Positions 1-8,967 of a stretch of 64,000 nt of DNA are shown here, in pieces. The notes beneath the pieces are model-generated. The model was not told where the DNA came from, made no database searches, and worked only from the letters and a program-made list of their open reading frames with translations. Position numbers and translations under genes: made by a program. Every line of letters starts with the position of its first letter. Position 1 is the first letter of the stretch. The stretch covers positions 21,337-85,336 of the forward strand of contig NZ_BAMO01000018.1 in the NCBI RefSeq assembly GCF_000615945.1, given 5' to 3'. The stretch comes from Caldalkalibacillus mannanilyticus JCM 10596 (GTDB taxonomy: Bacteria; Bacillota; Bacilli; Caldalkalibacillales; JCM-10596).

Positions 1-2
1 TC

Positions 3-488
3 TTTTTTGATATAGATTATCGCCCCTATACATGGAAGAATCCTGAAGAAACCGCGATCTACTATAATCTTGCCGCTGAGAAATGCGATGTGATTATAGG
101 GACACGAGAAGAGTTTAATATGATGGAACAATTTGATCATAACAACAATCATAATGATGAAATAACAGCAAGAAAATGGTTTGATTACCAAGCTAAAATA
201 GTTGTGATTAAACATGGAAAAGACGGATCTATTGCCTATACCAAAGAAGGTGAGAGCTACAAAGGAGTCACATTCCCAGCTAATGTGATCAAAACATTTG
301 GCGCAGGAGATTCTTATGCAGCGGGATTTATCTATGGGCTGATGCAGGGCTGGGACATTCCTCAATCGATGGAATACGGGGCAGCGGCAGCTTCCATTGT
401 CATTTCTAGTCATAGCTGTTCAGATGCGATGCCGACAACAGAGCAAATTGATTCATATATACAGAAATGCAAAGCCGGAAAATTGTAA
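3..488 (+). CDS. iolC: 5-dehydro-2-deoxygluconokinase, C-terminal part (IolC, PfkB family)
   Basis: This gene is cut by the left edge of the window and only the last 161 codons are present. The frame opens at base 3 with [11 protein letters not shown], a signature of IolC, and continues through the PfkB nucleotide-binding motif [13 protein letters not shown], whose GAGD aspartate is the catalytic base. The enzyme phosphorylates 5-dehydro-2-deoxy-D-gluconate in myo-inositol catabolism, making the substrate of the IolJ aldolase encoded two genes downstream. The next gene, iolA, starts 16 bases after the stop, so co-transcription is very likely. The family is clear from motifs; the missing N-terminal half prevents a full check. 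Confidence 0.92.
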   Translation, partial: FFDIDYRPYTWKNPEETAIYYNLAAEKCDVIIGTREEFNMMEQFDHNNNHNDEITARKWFDYQAKIVVIKHGKDGSIAYTKEGESYKGVTFPANVIKTFGAGDSYAAGFIYGLMQGWDIPQSMEYGAAAASIVISSHSCSDAMPTTEQIDSYIQKCKAGKL

Positions 489-504
489 GGGAAAGAGGGG
501 ATTG

Positions 505-1968
505 ATGATGTCGACTCAAACAAATCTAGTCACATTAAGAAACTATATTGGTGGCAAGTGGGTAGAATCTACTTCTGGAAAGGTTGAAGCCGTTCCCAAC
601 CCTGCAACAGGAGAAATCCTGGCGCAGGTACCACTTTCTAATAAGGAAGATCTGGAACAGGCTGTAGCTGTAGCGAACGAAGCCTTCAAATCATGGAGCA
701 AGGTGGCAGTGCCACGTAGAGCGCGAATTCTCTTTAAATATCAGCAATTACTGATCGAACATTGGGAAGAGCTAGCAAGGCTTGTTACTCAGGAAAATGG
801 AAAAAGCTATACCGAGGCATATGGAGAGGTACAACGAGGAATTGAGTGTGTTGAGTTTGCGGCAGGAGCTCCTAGCCTGATGATGGGACGCCACCTCCCA
901 GATATCGCCACAAATGTAGAGTCTGCGATGTATCGTTATCCCATTGGAGTGGTAGGAGGAATTGCCCCATTTAATTTTCCTATGATGGTGCCATGCTGGA
1001 TGTTTCCCTTGGCGATTGCTTGCGGAAATACCTTTGTTCTCAAGCCATCAGAGCGTACACCCTTGTTAGCCAATCGTTTGGCAGAATTATTTACAGAAGC
1101 TGGTTTACCGGAAGGGGTCTTTAATATTGTGCATGGGGCACATGATGTGGTGAATGGATTACTTGAACATTCTACTGTCAAGGCGATCTCCTTTGTTGGT
1201 TCACAACCTGTAGCGGAATATGTGTATAAGACAGGGACAGCGCATGGCAAAAGAGTACAGGCATTGGCTGGGGCAAAAAATCACTCCATTATTATGCCAG
1301 ATGCTGATTTGGACTTAGCTGTAAAAGAAGTGACCAGTGCGGCTTTTGGTTCCGCAGGAGAAAGGTGTATGGCAGCGGCAGTGGCTGTGGTGGTGGGAGA
1401 TGTAGCAGAACCATTTTTAGAGAAGCTAGTCGATGTTGCCAATGCCATGAAGATAGGGAATGGCATGGATGAAGGTGTCTTTTTAGGTCCTGTCATTCGT
1501 GATTCTCACAAGGAAAGAACATTAAAGTACATTGAGCTCGGAGAACAAGAGGGAGCGAAGCTGCTTCGGGATGGTCGTAAGGATGAAGCAACGGAAGGAC
1601 AAGGCTATTTTATTGGTCCCACTGTATTCGACCATGTGACCACTGAGATGACGATCTGGAAGGATGAGATTTTTGCACCTGTCCTTTCCGTTGTCCGTGT
1701 CAATACGCTAGATGAGGCGATCGAGTTAACCAATGAGTCTCCCTTTGCCAACGGAGCGTGCATCTATACTCAGAATGGGAGCCATGTCCGAAAGTTTCGA
1801 GAGGAGATCCATGCTGGAATGCTTGGAGTCAATCTTGGAGTGCCAGCTCCCATGGCTTTCTTCCCATTCTCGGGATGGAAGAATTCATTTTATGGAGACT
1901 TACATGCGAATGGACCCGATGGAGTAGAGTTCTACACCAGAAAGAAAATGGTTACGGCGAGATGGTAA
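505..1968 (+). CDS. iolA: Methylmalonate-semialdehyde dehydrogenase (IolA/MmsA)
   Basis: CoA-acylating aldehyde dehydrogenase that converts malonate semialdehyde to acetyl-CoA, and methylmalonate semialdehyde to propionyl-CoA, as the last step of inositol breakdown. From the ATG at 505 the product is 487 residues, the usual Bacillus IolA length. The NAD-binding region ([15 protein letters not shown]) and the catalytic cysteine in GSAGERCMA (about residue 288) are present. An open frame extends upstream to 397 into iolC, but GAAAGAGGGG at 491-500 places the start at 505, with 508 as a close alternative. It is preceded by iolC and followed after 81 bases, across a stem-loop, by iolJ. The identification is firm. 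Confidence 0.96.
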   Translation: MMSTQTNLVTLRNYIGGKWVESTSGKVEAVPNPATGEILAQVPLSNKEDLEQAVAVANEAFKSWSKVAVPRRARILFKYQQLLIEHWEELARLVTQENGKSYTEAYGEVQRGIECVEFAAGAPSLMMGRHLPDIATNVESAMYRYPIGVVGGIAPFNFPMMVPCWMFPLAIACGNTFVLKPSERTPLLANRLAELFTEAGLPEGVFNIVHGAHDVVNGLLEHSTVKAISFVGSQPVAEYVYKTGTAHGKRVQALAGAKNHSIIMPDADLDLAVKEVTSAAFGSAGERCMAAAVAVVVGDVAEPFLEKLVDVANAMKIGNGMDEGVFLGPVIRDSHKERTLKYIELGEQEGAKLLRDGRKDEATEGQGYFIGPTVFDHVTTEMTIWKDEIFAPVLSVVRVNTLDEAIELTNESPFANGACIYTQNGSHVRKFREEIHAGMLGVNLGVPAPMAFFPFSGWKNSFYGDLHANGPDGVEFYTRKKMVTARW

Positions 1969-1990
1969 GGATATCAAAATAGAAGAGAGA

Positions 1991-2025
1991 AGCTTGGAGC
2001 TATCCCATAAGGATAGCTCCAAGCT
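1991..2025 (+). other. Perfect 15-bp stem-loop between iolA and iolJ
   Basis: AGCTTGGAGCTATCC at 1991-2005 pairs without mismatch with its complement at 2011-2025 around the five-base loop CATAA. No T run follows, so it is not a typical intrinsic terminator. It lies in the only sizeable gap of the visible iol operon, a position where an RNA processing or 3'-end-stabilising hairpin could set the ratio of IolA to IolJ. The structure is seen directly; the role is inferred. Confidence 0.7.
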
Positions 2026-2049
2026 ATATCGAGAGGAGGAGGAGATGTC

Positions 2050-2919
2050 ATGAATGTAGTTTCAATGAAAGAAATGCTGCAAAAAGCAATGGAAGGTCAC
2101 TATGCGGTTGGTCACTTTAACTTAAACAATTTAGAGTTTACCCAAGCGATTTTAGAAGCGGCGGAAGAGGAGCGCTCTCCTGTTATATTGGCGGTAAGTC
2201 CAGGCTACATCAAGCATTTAGGAGGGTTTGGGCTCGCAGCAGCTATGGTCAAAGCTCTGCTTCTTGAATATAGAATCTCCGTACCTGTAGCTTTGCATTT
2301 AGATCACGGTGCCTCGTTTGGGCAGTGTATTCAAGCGATTTCGGCTGGCTTCACCTCAGTGATGATTGATGCTTCTCATGATCTATTAGAGCAAAATATA
2401 GCTCAAACCAAGCGTGTTGTCGAGGTGGCGCATGCCTTAGGAGTGTCTGTTGAAGCCGAGCTAGGGCGTATTGGTGGTCAGGAGGATGACTTGGTTGTTG
2501 ATGAAGCAGATGCTCTATATGCGATTCCAGAAGAATGTGAACGTTTGGTTCAAGAAACGGGAGTCGATTGTTTAGCCCCTGCGTTGGGTTCTGTGCATGG
2601 GCCTTATAGAGGAGAGCCTCGCCTTGGTTTTGCCCAAATGGAGCAGATTCATAGAATAACCGGAATTCCGTTGGTATTACACGGTGGAACAGGTATTCCG
2701 CTAACAGATATTCAGAAAGCCATTTCGCTTGGAACAGCTAAAATTAATGTCAATACAGAAAATCAACTTGCCTGTACCAAAGCGATTCGTGAAGTACTTA
2801 GCACGGATGACCAGCTATATGATCCAAGAAAATATCTAGGAGCAGCCAGAGTAGCCATAAAAGAAACGGTTAAGCAGAAAATGCGTGAATTTGGATCTTC
2901 AGGAAAAGGAGAAAACTAG
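2050..2919 (+). CDS. iolJ: 6-phospho-5-dehydro-2-deoxy-D-gluconate aldolase (IolJ)
   Basis: Class II, zinc-dependent aldolase of 289 residues that cleaves 6-phospho-5-dehydro-2-deoxy-D-gluconate into dihydroxyacetone phosphate and malonate semialdehyde. Metal-ligand and active-site motifs are in order: LHLDHGAS near residue 85, [14 protein letters not shown] near 138, and [10 protein letters not shown] near 208. The length equals that of Bacillus IolJ. FbaA-type fructose-bisphosphate aldolases are the closest alternative, but the iolC-iolA context and the [11 protein letters not shown] variant favour IolJ. The start has GAGGAGGAGATGTC just upstream. The product, malonate semialdehyde, is the substrate of the upstream iolA enzyme. 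Confidence 0.94.
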   Translation: MNVVSMKEMLQKAMEGHYAVGHFNLNNLEFTQAILEAAEEERSPVILAVSPGYIKHLGGFGLAAAMVKALLLEYRISVPVALHLDHGASFGQCIQAISAGFTSVMIDASHDLLEQNIAQTKRVVEVAHALGVSVEAELGRIGGQEDDLVVDEADALYAIPEECERLVQETGVDCLAPALGSVHGPYRGEPRLGFAQMEQIHRITGIPLVLHGGTGIPLTDIQKAISLGTAKINVNTENQLACTKAIREVLSTDDQLYDPRKYLGAARVAIKETVKQKMREFGSSGKGEN

Positions 2920-2945
2920 TTTAAGCCTGAAGGGAGCAAAAAAAG

Positions 2946-3977
2946 ATGAAGCCTACTATTTATGATGTGGCGAAAGAGGCTGGGGTCTCTATAGCAACTG
3001 TATCTAAGGTTCTTAATAGAGTCGGCAGAATTAGTGATGAAACGATCAAAAGAGTAGAACGGGTGATGAAAGAGCTACAGTATCAACCCAGTGTAGTTGC
3101 TTCTGCTTTAACAGGGAAACAAACGTACACAATCGGAATGCTCTTGCCTGATCTGGCAAATCCTTATTTTGCAGAGGTGGCTAGACATGTGGAGGACCGA
3201 GCTAATCAACTGGGCTATAGTGTGATTATTTGCAGTACAGACAACAATGTAGAAAAGGAGTCTAACTATATTTCTCTGCTCAATCAGAAAAGTGTGGATG
3301 GCTTGATTATTGCCACTGGAATTCAACATGAACAAACCTCCCAACACATTATGAAACAACAAATACCTGTGGCTTTATTTGCTCGAGATTTCCCCTCTCT
3401 TGTAGTAGATGCTGTATTGCTAGATGATTTTTTAGGAGGCTATCAAGCAACAAAGCATTTAATAGACTTGGGACATGAAAGGATCGCTATGATCGCAGAG
3501 AACGAAGAGTATTTAAGTGCTCAAGAGCGAATTAGAGGATATTGTCAAGCGATGGAAGATGCAGGTTTAAGTGAATACACAAGAAGAAAAACAGTATACA
3601 GCTTTACTATTGAAGGAGCTAAACAAAATGTCATCCAATTACTAGACTCGCTTGATCCGCCAACGGCTATTTTTACGACCAACGATATCTTAGCGATTGG
3701 AGCCATTCAAGCAGCCTATGAGTGTCGGATTTCAATCCCTGATGAGCTGTCTATCGTTGGATTTGATGACACGATCTTATCAAGAATTGTCACGCCTCCC
3801 TTAACAAGCGTTCGTCAGCCTATTCAAGAAATGGGGATACAAGTGATGGATCTTTTAGTTCAAGAAATTGAACAAAAAAAGAGAGGGAGAAGAAAGATTG
3901 TCCTCTTGCCTGAACTGATTATTAGAAAGTCAACAGGTAAACCAACAAGAAGATCAAGAGCAATAAAGGAAGGATAG
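2946..3977 (+). CDS. LacI-family transcriptional regulator of the iol cluster
   Basis: This 343-residue regulator has an N-terminal LacI helix-turn-helix (TIYDVAKEAGVSIATVSKVL, residues 4-23), a hinge helix around residues 50-58 (PSVVASALTG), and a periplasmic-binding-protein-like effector domain beginning at YTIGMLLPDLANPYF. It follows iolJ after 26 bases and is probably the last gene of the operon. The classical Bacillus inositol repressor IolR belongs to the DeoR family. A LacI-type inositol regulator (IolQ) is described in Geobacillus, so this gene may fill the same role. Effector and operator cannot be read from this window, since the operon promoter lies upstream of it. Confidence 0.85.
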   Translation: MKPTIYDVAKEAGVSIATVSKVLNRVGRISDETIKRVERVMKELQYQPSVVASALTGKQTYTIGMLLPDLANPYFAEVARHVEDRANQLGYSVIICSTDNNVEKESNYISLLNQKSVDGLIIATGIQHEQTSQHIMKQQIPVALFARDFPSLVVDAVLLDDFLGGYQATKHLIDLGHERIAMIAENEEYLSAQERIRGYCQAMEDAGLSEYTRRKTVYSFTIEGAKQNVIQLLDSLDPPTAIFTTNDILAIGAIQAAYECRISIPDELSIVGFDDTILSRIVTPPLTSVRQPIQEMGIQVMDLLVQEIEQKKRGRRKIVLLPELIIRKSTGKPTRRSRAIKEG

Positions 3978-3998
3978 ATGAAGTGAGTATTAAATACA

Positions 3999-4109
3999 AT
4001 GCTGGGGATTGAAGCAGGATTTTACTTTGTAGGGCTACTTGCTTGTATAGCAGCATTATATAGTATGTTTCTTAGAAAACACGAAGTCCTGAGAACGAGA
4101 GGTGGTTAG
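3999..4109 (+). CDS. Possible 36-residue membrane peptide
   Basis: A short frame between the LacI-type gene and the chemoreceptor encodes 36 residues with one hydrophobic segment (AGFYFVGLLACIAALYSMF) followed by a basic tail (RKHEVLRTRGG), the layout of a single-pass small membrane protein. No convincing Shine-Dalgarno sequence lies at the right distance; the nearest purine block, AAGGAAGG, is about 25 bases upstream. No family is recognised. The stop lies three bases before the ATG of the chemoreceptor, which hints at coupling. Confidence is low and rests on composition only. Confidence 0.35.
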   Translation: MLGIEAGFYFVGLLACIAALYSMFLRKHEVLRTRGG

Positions 4110-4112
4110 AAG

Positions 4113-5848
4113 ATGCTAAAGAAGGTAAAAGGGCTCAAACTTCAGAGAGGAAAAATAAAAAGGCTTTCAATTAGCAAGAAATTATGGGTTAGCTTTCTTG
4201 GGATAGGTTTTCTCTTTTTTTTAACCGTAGGAATCTTTTATTATCAGTTAAGCCAAATTAATCAATCAAACACGGAGCTACTAAACCATCGAATTGCCGT
4301 TTTGGACAGTGCTGATCATATTAAATTATTGGCAGTGCAACAGATTAATAGCTTAAATACGTTTCTTATATCAGGGAATCAAAATCATGTACAAGAGCTA
4401 GAAGCTTCAAACCATCAATTAACAGAAATCATTCACCAAATTCGAGAGCTGCCCCTCAGTGATCAGGAGCAAGTATATGTAAGAAAGATAGAATTATTAA
4501 ATAAGGGCTTTCTTGATTCTGCCAAGAGTACAATTCCTTATCAAGACAGCGAAGCGAAAGTGAAACTAATCTCTTCTGTTGCGGATATGTCTAGCAAAAT
4601 GTCTAGGGAAATTGTGGTTGAATCTCAATTATTGGGGGATTACAGTCAAGCATTGATGGAGGAAGAAATAGCAAAGAACAAGAAGCTTTTTGTAAACATC
4701 ATGCTGATTATTATCGTTCTGTCTGTGCTGTTTTTACTTCTTCTTTTCATCATTGGTTGGGCTGTTTCAAAAATGATTGTTACACCTGTTGTAATGGTTT
4801 CTGCTGCTGTTCAAGAAATAGCGGCAGGAAATCTAACCCTTGAAAATATTAAAGTGAAGAATCATGATGAGATTGGAGATTTGGCAGATTCCTTTAACCT
4901 GATGACAACCAATTTGCGTTGTTTAATTCAAGAAGTAGGATTTCATGCTGAGCAGGTGGCTGCTGCATCAGAAGAGTTAACGGCAAGTGCAGAGGAAACG
5001 AGTAAGACAACGGAGCAAATTGTAGGTACAATTCAAGGTGTTTCTACAGGTGTAGATCATCAGGTTCAGAATATAGATTTAGCTTCGCAAACGGTCATTG
5101 AGATGTCTCGTGCGGTGCATCAAATCGCTGATAATGCAAAAGAGGTTTCTCATACTGCAATCCAAGCTTCGCATAAGTCATCAGAAGGGAGAGGAGCGAT
5201 CGATACGTTAGTTCAACAAATGACTTTAATAAATAAATCCGTGATTGGGCTTGATGAAGTCATTAAGGCTTAGGAGAGCATTCGAAAGAAATTAATCAGA
5301 TCATTGATGCCATTTCAGGAATTTCTGCTCAGACCAATCTCCTTGCCTTAAATGCAGCGATCGAAGCAGCTAGAGCGGGGGAAGCAGGAAAAGGATTTGC
5401 TGTCGTAGCCGATGAAGTTCGCAAGCTAGCCGAACAAACGGCTCAATCTGCTCAAAAAATCTCTATCTTAATTGGAACCGTTCAAGAGGAAACAGGGAAG
5501 GCTGTTCAATCTATGGAGGTCGCGAATCAAGAAGTAGTGTCTGGAATCGGCTTGGTTAACGTAGCTGGAGAATCCTTCGAACATATTCATCAAACGGTAA
5601 GTGAGGTAACCACTCAAATCCAAGGTGTTACATTGGCTGTACAACAAGTGGCTGCGGGTACTGAGAAAATGGTACAAACAATGGAAGCCGTGAATCAAAT
5701 ATCAGGATCCACGGCAGGAGGTATGGTTGAGGTTTCAGCTGCCACAGAGGAGCAACGAGCAGCGATGGATGAAGTATCATCTTCTGCTTATTCGTTAGCC
5801 CAAATGGCAGAAAAGCTACAGCTATTGATTGGAAAATTCAGAGTATAA
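4113..5848 (+). pseudogene. Methyl-accepting chemotaxis protein, frameshifted as read
   Basis: Transmembrane chemoreceptor that signals through CheA/CheW. TM1 is near residues 23-46 and a helical extracellular sensor of about 145 residues follows. TM2 lies near 191-216, then a HAMP domain and the long methylation and signalling coiled coil with the conserved tip [20 protein letters not shown]. The frame stops at TAG 5271-5273 just before the tip and resumes one frame over. Adding one T (GCTTTAGGAGAGCAT) restores an unbroken [11 protein letters not shown] junction and a 578-residue protein. A sequencing deletion is more likely than real loss, because both halves are otherwise intact. The ligand is unknown. 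Confidence 0.88.
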
Positions 5849-5858
5849 TGACCTAGGA

Positions 5859-7394
5859 TTAAAAATTGATTTTTCTGGTTGCCCATTGATTTATAAGTGG
5901 TAAATCATGTGTAATCATAATGACACCATGACCTTGTTGAGCATAATCGGCACAATAGGACATCAATTGGTTGGCTGCTTTGTAATCAAGTCCAGCTGTT
6001 GGTTCATCAAGCACGATGAGATCAGGCTGGAGGATGAGTACAGAGGTAAGATTTAATAGTTGCTTTTCGGCTACACTTAATTGCAGAGGGTGGCGATGAC
6101 GCTGGGCGTATAGCCCTGTCTTTCTAAGCCACTCTTCTCCTTGACGAATGATGTGCTCTATTGTGTGAAGCTGTTTTTGCTTAGAAGCATGAACACCTTT
6201 TAGATGAATATCTTTTAGATGATGAAGAGGGATTCCATGTTGGACGAACAATCCAAAGATACATTCTTCTAAGACCGTATCAGCGACAAATTGATGCTCA
6301 GGGTTTTGAAAGACATACCCAACTGTTTGTGAAAGCCCTTCTATAGAATATTCATTGATCTCTCGCCCGTGCAGACGGATGCTGCCCTTCGGGGAGGGAA
6401 GAAAACCAGCAAGAAGCTTTCCAAACGTTGTTTTTCCAGAGCCATTCGGACCTAACAGGGCTAAGAAATCATACTCGTATAACTGAAGCTGTAGGTTTTC
6501 TAGGACTACATGTCCTTCATCCCGTTGCTTGGTGCGATATTCAAAGCATAGGTTCTGTACTTCTAGAAGGGGAGAAGAGGAAGATGATGCAGAAGGGAGA
6601 CTCCTTTTTCCTTGCTCCTTTCTCTCTCTTTCTACCATAAAGCTGTGATGATCAGGTGGAAAACAGCCTAGATCTTTTAACATATCGATAACTGGGGGAC
6701 GAAGGAGGTTTCCTTGCTCCACTAGGATCTGTTTTCCTTGATCAAGGACGATGAGCTGATCGAAAGGCACTTCATCATCGAATCTGGCAGAAGCCGTGAT
6801 GATAGTATGACCTTGTTTATACAGCGCATGGAGAGTGGCTAAAAAGTGTTTCCTAGCATTGGAATCTAGATTCACCATGGCATCATCGAAGATAAAAATC
6901 TTTGGTTGCATAGTGAACACAGAAGCAATGGCGACTCGTTGCTTTTGCCCTCCAGACAACTGATTGATTCTGCGATTCTTATACTCTAGCAAATCAATAC
7001 TTATCAGAGCTTGATCGATACGTTTTTCAATTTCCTCTGTAGGGACCAACAGATTTTCAGGACCAAAGGCGAGTTCATCTGCAACATATTCTAGGAGGAA
7101 GCTCATATCTGGATCTTGAAAGATGATCCCTACTTGTCCTGCGAGGTGCTGTGTAGCCTTCTCCAATAAATTTTCCCCTTGAAAATGTGCTGTTCCCTCT
7201 ATGATTCCTCCCCATGTTTGAAGCACACCGCTGAGCAATCGGCATAGAGTGGTTTTTCCCGCACCGCCAGGACCGACAATCCAGATCCATTCTCCTTTCC
7301 TAATGGAAAAGCTCATTTCTTGAAGAGCCGATCTTCCCTCATTTTGATAGTGATAGGTTACTTTATCTAGCTGGAAAAGTAGCGTTTCACTCAT
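5859..7394 (-). CDS. ykoD: Energy-coupling factor transporter ATPase, two fused ABC domains (YkoD type)
   Basis: A 511-residue protein with two ATP-binding cassettes powering an ECF importer. Domain 1 has Walker A GPGGAGKTT and signature LSGGQKQR, but its Walker B is FDDAMVNLD (Asp where Glu normally acts) and its switch region reads TASARF without histidine. Domain 2 has Walker A GPNGSGKTT and a normal Walker B (LDEPTAGLD, switch THD), but a degenerate signature, LSVAEKQ. One composite site should therefore be hydrolytic and the other degenerate. It is last in a leftward operon with the T- and S-components and starts five bases after the YkoE-like gene ends. The YkoE-type partner suggests hydroxymethylpyrimidine or thiamine uptake. 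Confidence 0.88.
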   Translation of the reverse strand: MSETLLFQLDKVTYHYQNEGRSALQEMSFSIRKGEWIWIVGPGGAGKTTLCRLLSGVLQTWGGIIEGTAHFQGENLLEKATQHLAGQVGIIFQDPDMSFLLEYVADELAFGPENLLVPTEEIEKRIDQALISIDLLEYKNRRINQLSGGQKQRVAIASVFTMQPKIFIFDDAMVNLDSNARKHFLATLHALYKQGHTIITASARFDDEVPFDQLIVLDQGKQILVEQGNLLRPPVIDMLKDLGCFPPDHHSFMVERERKEQGKRSLPSASSSSSPLLEVQNLCFEYRTKQRDEGHVVLENLQLQLYEYDFLALLGPNGSGKTTFGKLLAGFLPSPKGSIRLHGREINEYSIEGLSQTVGYVFQNPEHQFVADTVLEECIFGLFVQHGIPLHHLKDIHLKGVHASKQKQLHTIEHIIRQGEEWLRKTGLYAQRHRHPLQLSVAEKQLLNLTSVLILQPDLIVLDEPTAGLDYKAANQLMSYCADYAQQGHGVIMITHDLPLINQWATRKINF

Positions 7395-7399
7395 TGTAC

Positions 7400-7975
7400 T
7401 TAGCGACTCTCTGGCTTTCCAGCAGCAAAGAGCTTAAGCAACCCTGTTGCAGCCAGTCGATCTCCAATCCATTTACTAAATACCCCGCATAATATCATCC
7501 CGCTGAGACAGCGTACAAGTAAAGCTGCGAATAAAATAGATAAATCCCATTTAAGATAGCCAAACATATAGGCTGCGAAGACAAACCATAGAGGTACTGC
7601 ACATAGACTAGCTATCATCATAGTCGAATATCCCCATTTTTTATAGCGAAACAGGGCAAAGACACCTTCAATGGCAACTGCATAGCAGAGAGCCGCCGTT
7701 AGAGCCGCAGGTACACCATAGGCGTTTCCCATGAGAATCTGGACAGTGGCACCGAGTAAATAAGTAATCAGTGCACTTCCCGGCTTACGAATGATGTAAA
7801 TGGCTAGCATCCCATATAACATATAAATTCCGACAATGGTAGAGGTGGCTATAGGTCCTCCTAATGTGGTTAAGAGTTTATTAACATAAGCCAAATAAGT
7901 GGTTAGCACACCATTAGCTACAGCTAAAAGAGCCATTAAGACAATATCCATAGTAGTAAAAGTATTGCGTTTCAT
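7400..7975 (-). CDS. ykoE: ECF transporter S component, YkoE family (HMP/thiamine-type)
   Basis: A 191-residue polytopic membrane protein with five to six hydrophobic segments. The stretch GGPIATSTIVGIY followed by IYIIRKPGSAL and LMGNAYG matches the conserved core of YkoE, the substrate-binding subunit of the Bacillus YkoEDC transporter linked to hydroxymethylpyrimidine/thiamine supply. It lies between the T component and the double ATPase, so all three core subunits are encoded together. The gene order (C-E-D) differs from ykoFEDC of Bacillus subtilis, and no ykoF homologue is present. No TPP riboswitch is visible upstream of the operon, so the substrate assignment rests on family membership. 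Confidence 0.82.
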   Translation of the reverse strand: MKRNTFTTMDIVLMALLAVANGVLTTYLAYVNKLLTTLGGPIATSTIVGIYMLYGMLAIYIIRKPGSALITYLLGATVQILMGNAYGVPAALTAALCYAVAIEGVFALFRYKKWGYSTMMIASLCAVPLWFVFAAYMFGYLKWDLSILFAALLVRCLSGMILCGVFSKWIGDRLAATGLLKLFAAGKPESR

Positions 7976-8015
7976 TGTTGTTACCTCACTTTCATTTAAG
8001 TAGCGTATCTTGTTT

Positions 8016-8780
8016 CTAAGAGGGGACCCAAAATAAGAAAAATAGGGTCAAAAAAACACTAGATAGAGATAAGGCGAGTCCAGCAGGAGAAATCGTGATC
8101 CAGCGTCGATATGTACGTTCAGGATGTAGTCCAAACCCTTTTCCTTCCATCATGATCGCGGTTGTTTCTGCCCGACGTACTGCACTGACAAAGACTGAAA
8201 AAATAAATCTTTTAGCCCATGCTAGCTTTGCTTTTATTCCCTGTGATTGCCCTAAGCCACGTCTTCTTTGGGCGTTTCTGATCTGTTCCGCTTCGCTTTC
8301 TAAGAGAGGAAGGAAACGAAGAGCAAGAGAAATGGCAAAGGCAAAACGATAAGGAATGTGTAGTTTTTGAGCTAGAACAAGGACAACATCCTGCGGGTCA
8401 GTGGTTTTGATATAAAGCAGAGAAGCGAGAAAAAGAATCAGGAGCCTACATGTAATCGCCAGTGCAAAATCAAGTGCTTCTGCTGTTAGGAACCATGCTC
8501 CAATCGTCCATAGCACCGTTTCTCCAGGAAGAAAAATCAGCTGTAAAACAAAATAAGGGAGTCCAAACCAAAAAGGGATGCGGAGCCCCTTCCAAATGGA
8601 GCGTAGATTCATGTTGGCAAGCCCTATGCCTGCCCCCACGATACATAGAAAAAGAATCGATTGGATGAGAGCACTCTCGTACCAGAGGGATAGGATCGAA
8701 ACACAGAGTAGCCAGATGAATTTAGATAAGGGATCAAGACGGTGAAAGCATGAGTTTCCTGGCTGATATTGAAAAATCAT
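8016..8780 (-). CDS. ykoC: ECF transporter T component (EcfT/YkoC-like)
   Basis: A 254-residue transmembrane scaffold protein of an ECF importer, first gene of the leftward operon. It shows four to five membrane helices, and in the cytoplasmic coupling helices the two arginine-containing motifs typical of EcfT: AQRRRGLG near residue 170 and MMEGKGFG near 213, which dock onto the ATPase subunits. The S component starts 40 bases downstream. The start ATG at 8780 is reasonable, although the upstream Shine-Dalgarno is weak. The family is clear; the symbol follows from the neighbours. Confidence 0.85.
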   Translation of the reverse strand: MIFQYQPGNSCFHRLDPLSKFIWLLCVSILSLWYESALIQSILFLCIVGAGIGLANMNLRSIWKGLRIPFWFGLPYFVLQLIFLPGETVLWTIGAWFLTAEALDFALAITCRLLILFLASLLYIKTTDPQDVVLVLAQKLHIPYRFAFAISLALRFLPLLESEAEQIRNAQRRRGLGQSQGIKAKLAWAKRFIFSVFVSAVRRAETTAIMMEGKGFGLHPERTYRRWITISPAGLALSLSSVFLTLFFLFWVPS

Positions 8781-8864
8781 AAACGCTACATCCTTACATT
8801 CAAAATAGGGTCGATATCAGTTTCAGATAAAATGAAGGAACTGTCAACCTAAAAATTATTTCCG

Positions 8865-8894
8865 TTGACAATAGAGTACTAGATTGAGTATAAA
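8865..8894 (+). promoter_or_regulatory. Sigma-A-type promoter for the 7TM hybrid kinase gene
   Basis: A perfect -35 hexamer TTGACA (8865-8870) is followed after 18 bases by TATAAA (8889-8894). The kinase ATG lies about 70 bases downstream, preceded by GAGGAAGAG. Confidence 0.65.
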
Positions 8895-8967
8895 AGAAGG
8901 AAAAATGCGAAAAATGTCGAATAATATAATATTTAGATCTTAAGCTATTAAAAAATTTGAGGAAGAG

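Noticed and set aside
936..1496. Leftward frames within iolA
   Set aside because: They lie wholly inside iolA, have no ribosome sites and show no recognisable protein features; they are shadows of the real gene.
5260..5290. Programmed frameshift in the chemoreceptor
   Set aside because: There is no slippery heptamer with a following stimulatory structure, and ten other sites show the same missing-base pattern. A sequence error is simpler.
8781..8964. TPP riboswitch upstream of the YkoC-E-D operon
   Set aside because: The conserved CTGAGA and ACCTGATCTGG-type blocks are absent on the minus strand, so thiamine control is not supported here.
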